Positions 11,128 to 60,544 of a DNA stretch of 64,000 nt are shown here, one piece after another; within the stretch, counting starts at the first letter, position 1; each line of letters begins with the position of its first letter. Under the pieces are notes generated by a model, which saw only the letters and a list, made by a program, of their open reading frames with translations, was not told where the DNA came from and did not search any database. This stretch comes from Tridacna crocea. Taxonomy: Eukaryota; Mollusca; Bivalvia; Cardiida; Cardiidae. Both the position numbers and the translations under genes were made by a program. Where the stretch lies: the NCBI GenBank assembly GCA_943736015.1, contig OX031057.1, positions 37,658,501 through 37,722,500 on the forward strand, written 5' to 3'.

Positions 11128-11337
11128 TTAACCCATTATCACACTTAATCCCTACCTTTGACTACCCTGAGAAAGAGGCCTTTAGAAAACATTGTGAGAA
11201 AAGGAGAAAATGTTGGTAACCAGTGTTTTCTACCCTTCACAAAACAAATTCTAAATTTTCAGTCACTCCATTTTGTCGTGTGCAAATGCTTTCGATTTGG
11301 ACAAGACTAATATATTGTCATATGGTAATGAGTTATT
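11128..11337 (+). mobile_element. TTAA hairpin MITE (right hairpin arm lost)
   Basis: The left end is TTAACCCATTATCACAC and the right end is TATGGTAATGAGTTATTAA. The left hairpin arm is present, but most of the right arm has been deleted after GGTAACCAGTG. Confidence 0.75.
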
Positions 11338-11565
11338 AATACATCTGCTAAAAGAATCGATCCACGTCAATCTACGCACTTTTTTCTTTAACTTTTATGT
11401 CAAAGGACCATTCTACCACTCGATTCAATCGGCTGTTAGATTAAAAAAAAGTAGATCCATAATATAGTGATAATTTGCGTGTTATAGTGCATAACGGAGA
11501 TGCAATAAACCCCATTTGGCCAGGGCATTGCTCAAACAGAAAATTGGCCTTTCTGTAAACGCGAA

Positions 11566-11766
11566 GGATTGTCCAAATCGAAAGCAATTGCAGACAATTG
11601 AATAAAAAAAGACTGAAAATTTGCAATTAATTCTTTGAAGGGTAGAAAACAATGTGGGAAAAGAAGGAAATGCTGGTTACCAGCATTTTCTCTTTTTCCC
11701 ACAATGTTTTCTGAAGGCTTCTTTTTCATGGTCGTCAAAAGTAGGGATTTTGTGGTAATGGATTAA
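11566..11766 (-). mobile_element. TTAA hairpin MITE (left end eroded)
   Basis: The hairpin is intact (AATGTGGGAAAAG to CTTTTTCCCACAATG), and the right end GTGGTAATGGATTAA is clear. The left end is eroded and begins inside the GTCCAAATCGAAAGC segment. Confidence 0.72.
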
Positions 11767-12143
11767 AAGTTACCTTTGAAATTGCAAAATTTGGGTTTTT
11801 ACCAACGGTTTGAGATTTTCTTTTTAATTAAGCTAGATAGGGTTAAGTCATTTGATTGGCGATACATAACCTGCAACATTACTTATTTTCAGTTTGACGT
11901 AATATTAACTTTCACAACCATAGTTGCCTTTCCAGCCAGTGTGCAGCCTGAATTTTTATTTGCATTGTCGGCTTTGCCGAAACATTTTGGACAAAAGAAA
12001 CCACTCCACTGTAATAACTTCGGTATTTTTATTTAGTTTAAAAAACGAACTCGAAGCACTAAATATATTAAGACAAGGCACTTTTATCCTACAATAAAGG
12101 TTCGTGTTTAGAATTTCACACGAATGCAACACTTTTGCTCCCT

Positions 12144-12373
12144 CAACTCATTACCAATCGACAATATTATAGACTTGTCCAAATTGAACGCATTTGCAGA
12201 CGACAAAATAAAAGTGATTGAAAATTTGAAATTTGTTTTGTGAAAGGTAGAAAACATTGTGGGAAAAGGAGAAAATGCTGGTTACCAGCATTTTCTCCTT
12301 TTCCCACGATGTTTTCTAAAGGCTTCTTTCTCAGGGGCGTCAAAAGTAGGGACTTTGTTTGGTAATGGGTTAA
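12144..12373 (-). mobile_element. TTAA hairpin MITE just upstream of the carrier promoter
   Basis: A full-length copy: left end CAACTCATTACCAATCGAC, perfect hairpin at about 12250-12316, right end GTTTGGTAATGGGTTAA. Its right edge is about 85 bp from the CRE-like site at 12457. Confidence 0.88.
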
Positions 12374-12399
12374 CTTAGTCTAAAACTTCGTTTCTTTGC

Positions 12400-12609
12400 T
12401 AAGAAGTGTCATCTTCGTCTCAGTTCGGTGCCCACAGTAGTTGCAGTACTTTCGTTTGACGTCACAGACTTTTATGGTGAGCACGTGTCCACACTTCCAA
12501 GGTTGGTAAAAGGCAGTAGCCAATGGAGGAAAGACAAGATATGACGAAAAAAACGGAATTGAATTATCTGATTTTGAATTGATTTCATTTGTAACCAATG
12601 GTTTGAAGA
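12400..12609 (+). promoter_or_regulatory. Candidate promoter / 5' UTR of the carrier gene with CRE, E-box and CCAAT box
   Basis: Three textbook sites cluster within 70 bp upstream of the first coding exon: a perfect CRE palindrome TGACGTCA at 12457-12464, an E-box CACGTG at 12482-12487, and CCAAT at 12520-12524. The start ATG lies 86 bp after the CCAAT box. CREB-type and bHLH-type control are inferences from these sites. The TSS is not determined. Confidence 0.45.
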
Positions 12610-49572
<36,963 letters not shown>

Positions 49573-49676
49573 GTTATTGTGTAGTTTTAGATTCTTCATT
49601 CTCTCTCTTACTTGTTATGTAGTGATTGTTGTTAATGGTTATTGTCTTCTGTTATGGGAAACAATGGCAAGAATTT
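49573..49676 (+). other. SCaMC: 3' UTR start of SCaMC
   Basis: Sequence directly after the stop. I see no AATAAA in it. The transcript end is not determined, and the following MITEs may be part of the 3' UTR. Confidence 0.5.
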
Positions 49677-50193
49677 TAATCACTTACCAGTTGGAAAAAA
49701 TACAGACTTGCCTTTACTGAAATAATTTGCAGACAAAATAATTATGTTATTTGGCCTCAAATGTCTAGATTCGTTTTAGAAAGGTTTGAATATATTGTCA
49801 GAAATAAGAAAATGTTAGTCACCAGCATTTTCTCATTTTCCACACAATATTTTCTCACAGCTGCTTTCCCATAGGATCATTAAACACATGATTTTGTGCT
49901 AGAGAATGTGGAAAAAAGGTGAGAAAACTAAACAGATTCAGTCAAAACTGTCCCAGTACCTGAGTAACTTATTCTTTACCAGACAACATAAATAGAGGGT
50001 GGTTGCAAATGATAATTAGATATGGCTTTTGTGATCTTTTGTGATAAAATATTTGTTTGAAAAAGGGAAAACAACATTGTGGGAAAAGGACAAAACACTG
50101 ATTATCAGTATTTTCCCCTTTTCCCTCATTATTTTAAAAAAAGCCCTCTTTCTAAGCATTGTTAAAAGGTGTGATTGTTTTGTATAGTACCAA
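49677..50193 (-). mobile_element. Two diverged TTAA hairpin MITEs downstream of the stop codon
   Basis: Copy one is about 49677-49907 (ATCACTTACCAGTTGG; stem AAGAAAATGTTAGTCACCAG). Copy two is about 49969-50193 (TTCTTTACCAGACAAC; stem GTGGGAAAAGGACAAAAC with partner GTATTTTCCCCTTTTCC). A right-half scrap follows at 50240-50360. Confidence 0.55.
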
Positions 50194-50360
50194 TGAATCC
50201 TGTGTTTTTAGAGTCTGTAGATAAGCGATTCTGACATAATTATGATAAAAGTGTTTTCTCTTTTCCCTCAATGCTACCGCCATATGTGATCATTTTCAGC
50301 TCTGGTTAAAGTGGTATGCAGTCATTTTCAATATGGACAAGTCTAAAATGTTAAGCATTT

Positions 50361-50637
50361 ATTGTTTTTCATAATGTATTTAATTTGTTACGAGAAATTA
50401 TATGAGAATTAGGTAGCAATGTTTATGTGTTCCATGTAAAAGAAGGCTACTTCAGCTGTCTGTCCAAAAGGAAAACAAGAAAATAATTATGCATGGCATC
50501 AAGGTCACAGACAATTGTAAGGCTGAAAAATTTCACAACCCTGATAAAACTTACCTTGTACTGGCTGTTGATGAGCTATATTATGTAATTACTTACTTTC
50601 CAAAAATTTCTTTGTTTTTTACTCAATGAATTAACCC
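50361..50637. other. Spacer downstream of the gene
   Basis: Nothing recognised. Confidence 0.3.
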
Positions 50638-50866
50638 TTAACTCATTACCAAACAGCAATATTTTAGGCTTGTCCAAATCGAAAGCATTTGCAGACGACA
50701 AAATGAAAGTGACTGAAAATTTGAAATTAGTTTTGTGAAGGGTAGAAAACATTGTGGGAAAAGGAGAAAATGCTGGTTACCAGCATTTTCTCCTTTTCTC
50801 ACAATGTTTTCAAAAGGGTTTCTTTCCAGGGGCGTCAAAAGTAGGGATTGTATGGTAATGGGTTAA
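50638..50866 (-). mobile_element. TTAA hairpin MITE
   Basis: 229 bp, both TTAA present, hairpin perfect except one base (TTTTCTCAC). Right arm GGGGCGTCAAAAGTAGGG, the TAATGGG subtype. Confidence 0.93.
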
Positions 50867-51078
50867 CCATACAAGCATATTTAAGGCTCGTCCAAACCTA
50901 CAGGATTTGCAGACTAAATGTTGCTAGAATTACAGAAGTTGTTTTTTGATGAAAAAAAAAATTTTGTTTGAAATGGAGAAAGTGCTGGTTATCAGTATTT
51001 TCTCCATTTCCGCCTATGTTTTAAAAAGAGTTTTCCATCAAGGTAGTTACGAGTCTGGATTGTGTTGTTAAGGGTTAA
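50863..51078 (-). mobile_element. TTAA hairpin MITE sharing its TTAA with the previous copy
   Basis: Left TTAACCATACAAGCATA (diverged). Hairpin GAAATGGAGAAAGTGCTGG with partner ATCAGTATTTTCTCCATTTC; the ATGG/CCAT change is on both arms. Right GTTGTTAAGGGTTAA. Confidence 0.68.
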
Positions 51079-51413
51079 GTCATATGACCAATTGCTATCC
51101 CATGCCAGGTTAAAACAGGCACTCCGAGACTCACTGCATAATATATTTTTTATGGTACCATCAGACCGAGTTGTTCACTCAAACTGATTGACTAATATTA
51201 TTTTGCAAGAATAACCAAAATCAGTTCTTTCAGGAATATCGGACACTTTGACCGAATTTAGCAATTCACTTGCTTTCTCCTTCATTTTTGTTGAGGTAAT
51301 TTTTTAGATCCCACATTTTGAGGGCATCAAAAGTTGCCAGTGTTTGATAGGGGGTAAGATTTTGTGGTAAAAATCATGTATTCTACCACATATAACCCTT
51401 TATCAAGCAATCT
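51079..51413. other. Spacer
   Basis: Scraps of MITE right-arm text at 51310-51365 (GGGCATCAAAAGTTGCC). Otherwise nothing. Confidence 0.3.
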
Positions 51414-51648
51414 CTCAATCCTTTACCAGACAACAAAATTTTAGTGTTGTCCAAATTGAAAGTATTTGCAGACGACAATTTCAATGTGGCTCAAATGGTG
51501 GAATTGTCCATTGATAGGGTAGAAAACATCATGGAAAAAGGAGAAAATGTTGGTTACCTGCATTTTCTCCATTTCCCACAATGTTTTCTAAAGGCCTGTT
51601 TCCAAGGGTTGTGGAAAGTTGGCATTGTGTGTTATAAAGGGTTGAGTG
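51414..51648 (-). mobile_element. TTAA hairpin MITE
   Basis: Left ATCCTTTACCAGACAACAAA, hairpin GGAAAAAGGAGAAAATGTTG with a close partner, right TGTGTTATAAAGGGTTGA. Confidence 0.8.
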
Positions 51649-51832
51649 ACTCTAGACAACAACAACAATGAAAACTGGAAAATACTTTGGGAAGGGAGAA
51701 CATGCTTGTTGTCAATATTTACTCATTTTTTCAAAAAAGTCAGAATTATATATTCTCCCAAAGTTCAAATAAAAAAAAAAAAGATTGATAAACTCTCCTT
51801 TTGCCAAGTTTGTTTTCATAGTTTAACCAGTA

Positions 51833-52061
51833 AACCTTTGTTTCCCACACAGTCCCAACTTTTGTCGACTCTGAGAAGGAAGCCTGTTGACATCATTGTT
51901 GGATAAAGGAGAAAATCCTGATTACCAGCATTTGCTCTCTTTCCCACTTGTTTTCTACCCTGTCCAAAACAGATTCCAAAATTTAAATTTTTTTGTTGTT
52001 GTGTGCAAGTACTTGTAATTTGGACTGGTCTAAAATTTTGTCTTTTGATAAAAGGCTAAAG
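51833..52061 (+). mobile_element. TTAA hairpin MITE, last clear copy in the window
   Basis: Left AGTCCCAACTTTTGTCGACT, hairpin GATAAAGGAGAAAATCCTGA partly paired, right GTCTTTTGATAAAAGGCTAA. Confidence 0.68.
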
Positions 52062-52714
52062 CGCTTTAATTTTGAAATGGGAACAGGCAATAGTGAGTTA
52101 TTAGATACATACATGCACATTGTTTGTGTTGTTCATTTGTAATGTTTATGGCATATAGGATCTGACATGAGTTTGCATTTAGAGATAAAATACCGGCTAT
52201 TTCTAAAGCAGTGTGCAAAATAATGTAATGAAGAGAGCCTTTTAGGTAGCATAATAAAATGTATAGATGAAAAGTCCAATAAAATTTCTTCGACAGGGGT
52301 CTACATCATGGCTAAAAAATAGTTCCAAATAAATTTGCATATACTGAATTTATTTTGGATACAACAATTTAAGTAATCACAAGAACCTTTGTGGCTTACA
52401 CACTTTGGAGATAAGCAAACAGTGGCACACTGGTCAAAGCTTTATAATCGTATGCCTCATTTCTAAAGCATCGCTGACTCGGATTTCACTGTGAAACAAA
52501 GCTGTCACATTCATCATCTTAAGATTGAAAACAAAATTTTAAGTGCAAGAATGTTCAGAATTTTTTCATGTATGTAATGTACATACCTGTCAAAGAAGCA
52601 GATAGGTTCGATAAAAACAGTTTGACATTCGTTGGCTGTTGAGGTAACGAGAAAATAGATATGTTATTTACCTTGTCATAGGTTGACTTCACATTTTTTC
52701 TATATTCGATTTTT
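52062..52714. other. Intergenic spacer
   Basis: No gene or element recognised. Confidence 0.4.
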
Positions 52715-53939
52715 TAGCTCACCTGAGCACAAAATGCTCAAGGGGAGCTTTTAGGATCACCCAGTGTCCGTCTTGTGTTGTCAACAATTCTTTAAACATC
52801 AACTCCTCCTAAATGCTGGGCCAATGTAGACCAAACTTAGCTGGAATGCTCTTTGGGAGGTCCTCTTTAAAAGTTGTTCATAGAATTTGATTCCGTCAAA
52901 AACTCTGGTTGCCATGGAAATCCAAATGGAATTTTCTAGGAAATTCTTTAAAAATCTTCTTCTCTGAAACCGCTGGCGAGATTTTAAAATAACTTCACAG
53001 AGATGTTCTTTCGGTGACCCTTTTCAAAATTTGTTCGCGAAATTTTGATCCGTCAAGAAACACGGCTCTGGTGAATGGGGGCTACTTCCACTATAAGGCA
53101 AAGAAGAAATTCTTAAAAATTCTTCTTCTCTGAAGCCGCTGGTCAGATTTTGAAATAATTTCTCAAGGATGTTCTTTGGGTGACCCTTTTCAAAACTTTT
53201 TCAGGAAATTTTGATCCGTGAAGAAACATGGCTATGGTGAATAGGGACTACTTGCACTGTACGGCAAAGAAGAAATTCTTAAAAATTCTTCTTCTCTGAA
53301 ACCGAAGGCCAGATTTTAAAATAACTTCACAGAGATGTTCCTTGGGTGACCCTTTTCAAAATTTGTTCATGAAATTTTGATCCATCAAGAAACATGGCTC
53401 TGGTGAATGGGGGCTACTTGCACTAAAAATTCTTCTTCCCTGAAACCCCTGGTCAGATTTTAAAATTTTTTCACAGCAATGTTCCATGGGTGACTATTTT
53501 CAATGATTGTTCGCGAAATTTTGATCCATCAAGAAACATGGGTCTGGTGAATTGGGACTACCTGCACTATATAGATATGAAGGAATTCTTGAAAATTCTT
53601 CTCTGAATTGGCTAGTCAGATTTTAAAATAATTCCACTGCAATGTTCTCTGAATGACCCTTTTCAAAAACTGTTTGCAAAATTTTGATCCACCAAGAAAG
53701 ATGCTCTGGTGAATGGGGGCCACTTGCACTATATGGAAATTAAGAAATTCTTAGAAATTCTTCTTTTCTGAAACTGATGGTCAGATTTTGAAATGACTTT
53801 TACACGTGATCTTTTGAAAATTGCTTTGGAAAATAATGATTTTGTTTCCAGTGTTTCAATTCCTCAAAAAAAAAAAAAAAAGGGCTATGGTCCTCTCAAA
53901 AATTCAGGTCAGCGATCCAGGGCCATCTTGGCCCTCTAG
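52715..53939 (+). mobile_element. Tandem-core element B5
   Basis: Head TAGCTCACCTGAGCACAAAA, palindrome variant GGTTGCCATGGAAATCC at about 52909, about six cores, 3' end GGGCCATCTTGGCCCTCTAG. A single change makes the terminal CTTG into CTAG. Confidence 0.87.
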
Positions 53940-54714
53940 TTTTAGGGTTTTGCAAATGCATTTAGCAAATGCACACATTTTTTCCTGCAGGCTACCGCAG
54001 TTTGTGCATAGTTTTAGTTACGCAAAATATCTCGATCTACACCAGTAAGTGCTTGACTTTAGATTTTGTTTTCTTTACAATGTCTTCAGATTTTCATTCT
54101 TTCATCACTTGTATAATAGATCTCCTCAAACATGGGTTTCCATTTCGTACATCCTTTTCGAAAGAATTCATGTCTTGACAAAAGGAGACCACATTTTCCT
54201 TGTTGAAAAAAAAATATAAAAAATTATCGAAATGCTATTTCATCTTTATAGGCTAGAAAAAATTATGGGGAAAAAAAAGACAACAACAACAAAGGGAGGG
54301 GGCTGTGAGCATCATCTTCTTTCCACAGTGTTGTAAGTCTTTTTCCTCGGCATCATCAAACAAGGGATTCTCACAAGGTTAAAACAGTAGTGTAAAACTG
54401 GAGAAGTTCTGTCTTGTATTCAAATTGTTAGAGTTCACTGTTTTCACTTAAAATGTCCATTTGCAGAAATATACTGTAGTCGTTATGCTCTATGTCTCTC
54501 TATTTTTGTACTCGCTGCTATGTATGTATATTATGATACAATTTAAGAATTAAAACTTTTTTTTTTACCAGTAATTGTCTTGCCTTTATGTTCTCTGTTT
54601 TAGGTCTACAGGCCAAAGGCCATATTCACTGTGTGGGTTCCATTGCCATTGTCAGTCTTAATTATTGCATGTTTTAAGTCTGCATTTTAGGTCAAATTTT
54701 CGATAAAATTCCAC
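53940..54714. other. Intergenic spacer with a possible decayed MITE
   Basis: 54182-54390 resembles a decayed TTAA-family copy (GGCTAGAAAAAATTATGGGG; CATCATCAAACAAGGGATTC). No gene is supported. Confidence 0.3.
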
Positions 54715-55023
54715 ATTTTATTGAGGATAAGGCAGCCTACTTGGATTCGTGTAAAATCGCCTTACATCGCCAAAAAAAAGTACGGATTCAGCTAAGATAA
54801 GATAATCTATAATCGATAGATGGTGCTTCCCCGCATCGACTACAGATTACCGGAATTCTAGTAGAATCAGTATGATTCTGGCGGTGAAAGGCGATGTTGC
54901 ACGAATCATTTAAGGATGTCAGAGGCAAAATGTCACCAAAAAGAAAGTTTGCCTCGACCAAATATCGAACGGGCAACCTCTAGGTCACTAGTCAGGAACG
55001 CTTACCACTGTGCTAGCCGGGCA
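54715..55023 (-). mobile_element. tRNA-derived SINE, family S3
   Basis: On the minus strand the head is GCCCGGCTAGCACAGTGGTA (A box) with CCCGTTCGATATTTGG (B-box-like). The body contains CTTTTTGGTGACATTTTGCC and CCGCCAGAATCATACTGATT. The cloverleaf does not close, so it is not a working tRNA gene. The 3' end is approximate. Confidence 0.68.
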
Positions 55024-55734
55024 GGCATATAAAAAGTAAAATAAGTACAGGTTTTCATAATTTATGCTACACTTTTAATTATGCCTTAGGTATATTTTTA
55101 AAAGATAACATTAAAATTGTGTAATTTCATAAGTTGAAGAACACAATTTTTATGACACGCACAGTACATACATGTAAGATGACATTAATGATAAAGGCGG
55201 CTAGTGCCTGTCTAAAGATACATCTGTTTATATCAAACGTTTAAAGTGATGTCCTCTTTTACGCTGAAAGGTTTCCAGTCTCTGGAATTCGCCTTCATTG
55301 ATCTGCATGTTCGCTTTGTGATCAGTCTTGTCTCAGGCTTTTGAAGTCATCTGTTATCCAGGGTTGGATTTTAGACACATTGTCCTCTTAACTTGCATAA
55401 ACTTTTACTTAAAGGAAATAGCTGCATGTACCATTGCCTGTAATTGTGTTAGCGTCTTCATTACTATCTCCAAGTTGAAACGTCCAATTACACTACTCAA
55501 AACATCCCCCCCCCACAATGAGCACAAAGTCCAGTCTCGAATAAAATCTAAGCTAATGGCATTGATCAATAGTTCAGAGCTGAGATGAATCACAACCTAG
55601 ACATGCAGATCGATGGAAGGGAATTTCATATAGGCCTAGAGACTAAATGTACCCCCACGTAACAATAACCTTTGCTTCTAAAAATTTCATACAAGTCGAT
55701 GTATATTTTGAAAGGCTCTAGGTACTTATGTTTT
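55024..55734. other. Intergenic spacer
   Basis: A poly-C run is at 55507-55516. Overlapping frames on both strands at 55328-55593 have no recognisable features. Confidence 0.35.
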
Positions 55735-55964
55735 TAGCTCACCTGAGCACAACGTGAGCTTTTAGGATCACCCGGTGTCCATCGTCTTTCGTGCTTAGGG
55801 CTTCGTCAAAAATTCTTTATACACCAACTCCTAAACCTCTGCCAATTTGGACCAAAATTGGCTGGAATGTTCCTTGGGAAATCCTCTTTAAAAAATGTTC
55901 ACAGAATTTGATTTCATCAAAAACTCTGGTTGCCATGGCAACCAAATAGAATTTTCCTTGATTT
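55735..55964 (+). mobile_element. Tandem-core element B6, head only
   Basis: Head TAGCTCACCTGAGCACAACG with the fold-back part shortened, then the GGTTGCCATGGCAACC palindrome at 55928-55943. It breaks off at AATTTTCCTTGATTT where element A2 starts. Confidence 0.8.
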
Positions 55965-55965
55965 T

Positions 55966-58743
55966 TAGCTCACCTGAGCACGAAGTGCTCATGGTGAGCT
56001 TTTGTGATCGCCCATTGTCTGTCGTCCGTCGTGCATCGTCTGTCGTCCGTCGTTCATAATTTCTTTAAACATCTTCTCCTCCTAAACCACAGTGCCAATC
56101 TTGATGAAACTTGGCAGGGATGTTCATTGGGTGAAGCTCCACAGAAGTTGTTCAAGAGATTGAATTCCAGTCATAATTCCGGTTGCCATGGCAACCAAAT
56201 CGAAAAAAACAGCAAAATCTTTGAAAATCTTCTTCTCTGAAAATAGAAGGCGTAAAGCTTTGATATTTGGTATGTAGCATCAACTAGTGGACCTCTACCA
56301 AGATTATTCAAATGATGCCCCTGGGGTCAAAACTGGCCCCGCCCCCGGGGTCACAAGTTTGAAACATGGGAAAAAAGAAGGAAAACTTTAGAATTCTTAT
56401 TATCTGAAATGAGACGGTGCATAGGTATGATGTTTGGTATGTAGCATCTCCCAGTGGACCTCTACCAAGATTGTTCATATGATGCCCCTGGGGTCAAAAC
56501 TGGCGCCGCCACGGGGGTCACAAGTTTGAAACTTGAGAACAAAGAAGGAAAACTTTAAAAATCTTCTTCTATGAAACTAGAAGGGTCAGACCTTTGATAT
56601 TTGGTATGTAGCATCTCCTAGTGGACCTGTACCAAGATCGTTCATATGATGCCCCTGGGGTCAAAATTGGCCCGGCCCCAAGGGTCACAAGTTTGAAACA
56701 TAGGAACAAAGAAGGAAACCTTCAAAATTGTTCTTCTCTGAAACTAGAAGGTGTAGAGCTTTGATATTTGGTATATAGCATCTCCTAGTGGACCTCTACC
56801 AAAATTGTTCATATGATGCCCCTGGGGTCAAAACTGGCCTCGCCCCGGGGGTTTCAAGTTTGGAACATAGGAACAAAGAAGGAAAACTTTAAATTTCTTC
56901 TTGTCTGAAACTAGATGTGCAGAGCTTTGATATTTGGTATATAGCATCTCCTAATGGACCTCTACCAAGATTGTTCATATGATACCCTTTGGACCAAAAC
57001 TGGCCCTACCCCGGGGGTCACAAGTTTGAAACTTGAGAACAAAGAAGGAAAACTTTAAATTTCTTCTTCTCTGAAACTAGACGGTGCAGAGCTTTGATAT
57101 TTGGTATGTAGCATCTGCTAGTTGACCTCTACCAAGATTGTTCATATGATGTCCCTGGGGTAAAAAAACTGACCCCTCCCTGGGGGTCACAAGTTTGAAA
57201 CTTGGGAACAAAGAAGGAAAACTTTAAAAATCTTCTTCTCTGAAATTAGAAAGTGCAGAGCTTTGATATTTGGTATGTAGCATCTCCTAGTGGACCTCTA
57301 CCAAGATTGTTCATATGATATCCCTAGGTTCAAAACTTGCCCTGCCCTGGCCCCGGGGGTCACAATTTTGAAACATTTTAACAAAGAAAGAAAATTTTAA
57401 AATTCTTCTTCTCTGAAACTAGAAAGTGCAGAGCTTTGATATTTTGTATGTAGCATCTCCTAGTGGACCTCTACCAAGATTGTTCATATGATACCCTGGG
57501 TCAAAACGGGCCCCGCCCCGTGGGTCACAAGTTTGAAACATAGGAACAAAGAAGGAAAACTTTAAAATTCTTTTTCTCTGAAACTAGAAAGTGCAGAGCT
57601 TTGATATTTGGTATGTATCATCTTCTAGTGGACCTCTACCACGATTGTTCATATGATTACCCTGGGGTCAAAACTGGACTCGCCCCGGGGGTTATAAGTT
57701 TGAAACATAGGAACAAAGAAGGAAAAATTTTAAAAATCATCTACTATGAAACTATTCGGTGCAGAGCTTTGATATATGGTATGGAGCAGCTCCTAGTGGA
57801 CCTCTACCAAGATTAATCATATGATGCCCCAGGGGTCAAACTGGCCCCGCCCCAAGGGTCACAAGTTTGAAACATAGGAACAAAGAAGAAAAACTTCAAA
57901 ATTCTTCTTCTCTGAAACTAGAAGGTGTAGAGCTTTGATATTTGGTATGGATCATCTCTTAGTGGACCTCTACCAAGATTGTTCATATGATGCCCCTGGG
58001 GTCAAACTGGCCCCGCGCCAAGGGTCACAAGTTTGAATCATAGGAACAAAGAAAGAAAACTTTAAAATTCTTCTTCTCTGAAACTTGGTGGTGCAGAGCT
58101 TTGATATTTGGTATGTAGCATTTCCTAGTGGACCTCTACCAAGGTTGTTCAGATGATGTCCTTGGCCCGGCCCCGGTGGTCAGAAGTTTGAAACTTAGAA
58201 ATAAAAAAGGAAAACTTTAAAATTCTTCTTCTCTGAAAGTAGACGGTGCAGAGCTTTGATATTTGGTGTGTAGCATCTACTAATGTACCTCTACCAAGAT
58301 TGTTCATATGATGCCCCTTGGGTCAAAACTGGTCCCGTTCCGGGGGTCACAAGTTTCAAACATAGGAACAAAGAAGGAAAACTTTAAATTTCTTATTCTT
58401 TGAAACTAGAAGGCGTAGAGCTTTGATATTTGGTATGTAGCATCTCTTATTGGAATTCTACAAAGTTTCTTCATACTATGCCCCTGGGGTCGATACTTGC
58501 CCTGCCCCAGGGGTCACAAGTTCGAAACATAGGAACAAAGAACGAAAACTTTAAAATTCTACTTCTCTAAAACTAGAAGGCGTAGAGGTTTGATATTTTG
58601 TAAGTAGCATCTCCTAGTGGACCTCTACCAAGTTTTTTTTTAGGATGCCCCTGGGGTCAAAACTGGCCCTGCCCAGGGGTCACAAGTTTGATTTTACACC
58701 TTGGTACTCAGGTGAGCGATATAGGACCATCATGGTCCTCTTG
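55966..58743 (+). mobile_element. Tandem-core element A2, complete
   Basis: Head TAGCTCACCTGAGCACGAAG folding on GTGCTCATGGTGAGCTTTTG; palindrome GGTTGCCATGGCAACC at 56181-56196. About 14-15 cores follow, with TTGATATTTGGTATGTAGCA near 56261, 56428, 56595, 56762, 56928, 57095 and 57264 (period about 167). 3' end CAGGTGAGCGATATAGGACC, ATGGTCCTCTTG. Confidence 0.9.
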
Positions 58744-59230
58744 TTTTAAAATTGGCATTCGTTGACAAAATAATCAGATGAAATATAATATATAATTTAT
58801 TTCATTAGCTTGTGTTTAATAACGGGAAATATTTGCCTTACGGCACTCGTTATTTTCGCATATCTTTCCCTTTTTTCAGCAAATATTTCCCCATATTAAC
58901 TACAAGCTGATGAAATTAACTCTGTATCTGTCTCCCTTTTTCAGCCTTTTTTATCTCTCTTTTTACTCTCAATTAATAACAAAACAAAGCCAGCAACTTT
59001 TATGAAAGTCTTTTTTTTTTACACAGACATCTTATGATTTAATATCTCTGCCAATGGCAATTAAGAGAATGATAGTTTTGAACCATGTCGAAATGGGGAA
59101 AATCACTGATTTAGTTTTTGTAGTCAAAAGATTATTTTGTCTGTAACAATGCAACATTGTTCACATGGTTGGTCCCATTTCTTTTAACCTAAACTTATCC
59201 AATTTGGCTTGGTTTCTCAAAATTGGTTCT
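58744..59230. other. Intergenic spacer
   Basis: A+T-rich. A short inverted pair (ATGAAATATAATATATAATT; ATTTCATTAGCTTGTG) is present. No gene. Confidence 0.35.
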
Positions 59231-60544
59231 AAGCTGAATGAGCTCGTGTCTTGGCCCTGTGTCCGTCTTTCGTGCTTTCATAACTTGACCACCATTTCAT
59301 CATCCCTGAAAAATACTTATACAATACTTATCTATACTGAAATGATCCTTCTATTACCCTCTTCAAAATTTGTTTCCTGTCAAAATCTCTGGTTACAATG
59401 GCAATTAAAACTAAAAAAATATTGAAATTTTTTTTGTCCAAAACCATTGAGTCTAGGGTTACCAAAGTCGACATATAGCTTCATCTAATGGACCTCTACA
59501 AAGAATCTTCAAATTAAAACAAATATGATTCGGCCCCGCGCGCGGTGGAGGTTTAACGAAAGCTTTATCATATATTTTGTCGTTCCTTACCATATGGCCT
59601 AGGGCTACCAAACTTGGCATCTAATTGACCTCTACCAAGATTTTAGATTATGGCTGTGGGATGAGAATAGGGCCTACCAGACAGGTCATAAATTTAAATA
59701 TGGGCTTTTATACTGAAAGCTTTAGAAATCTTCTTCCTAACAATAAGGTTTAGGGCAACCAAACCTTGCAAGAAGCTTTATCTCGTGGACCTTCACTAAG
59801 ATTGTTCCAATTATAGCTAGAGGATCAAATTTGGCCCTGAACCAATGCTCATGAGTATAACACGGGCTTCCATAGTTCGATTTTCCCCTTGTTGGCTAAC
59901 GTATAACCTTGAGCTACGAAATGTTGCAGTTAGCTGAATCTAGTTTATGTCTACTAAGATTTCTTTGTCAAATTATAGCCCTAGAGTCAGATTTGGCGCC
60001 ACCCCAAGGTCACACGTTTTGTGCGAGTTTATCTAGTGAAATCTTGAAAAAATTCTTCTGTTTCCTGACCATGATCTATGGCTGAAATATTTTGTGTCAT
60101 CATCTGGTGGGCCTATTCAAATAAATTGTTTTTTAAGTTATAGCCCTGGTGTCAGAATTTGTCCCAGCTCCCACCCTGGGAATCATAATTTAACGCATGC
60201 TTATTTATAGTGACGTTTTTAAATATCTTGCTTCCAGCCATAAGTCCTATGGATATCAAAATATCATCGTGTGGGATCGCTTCCAAACTTGTTTAAAATT
60301 CAGCTCTCGGATCAAAATTGGAGTTCCTCATGAGTATATTTTTACAAAAGGAAACTTTGAAAATGTTCCTGTATTATTTGGTTTATAGTATTATAGTATT
60401 ATCTTTCGGACCTCTACAAGGATCCAAGTAATTACCCGTTCTGTTGTCATCAATGGTCTCGCCCTGCGGCTACAACTTTCACATAGGCTTTTATAGAGAA
60501 AACTTCGAATGTCTTATTGAAATATATTTCATATTATTTGTACC
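59231..60544 (+). mobile_element. Highly diverged tandem-core region (C/A-like)
   Basis: Recognisable core phrases recur about every 160-190 bp: TCTAGGGTTACCAAAGTCG, GGGCTACCAAACTTGGCAT, GGACCTCTACAAAG. The palindrome has decayed to GGTTACAATGGCAAT. Too eroded to place ends. Confidence 0.55.

Noticed and set aside
55328-55593. Overlapping frames on both strands (86 and 62 codons)
   Set aside because: No recognisable domain, no splice context, and each is antisense to the other.
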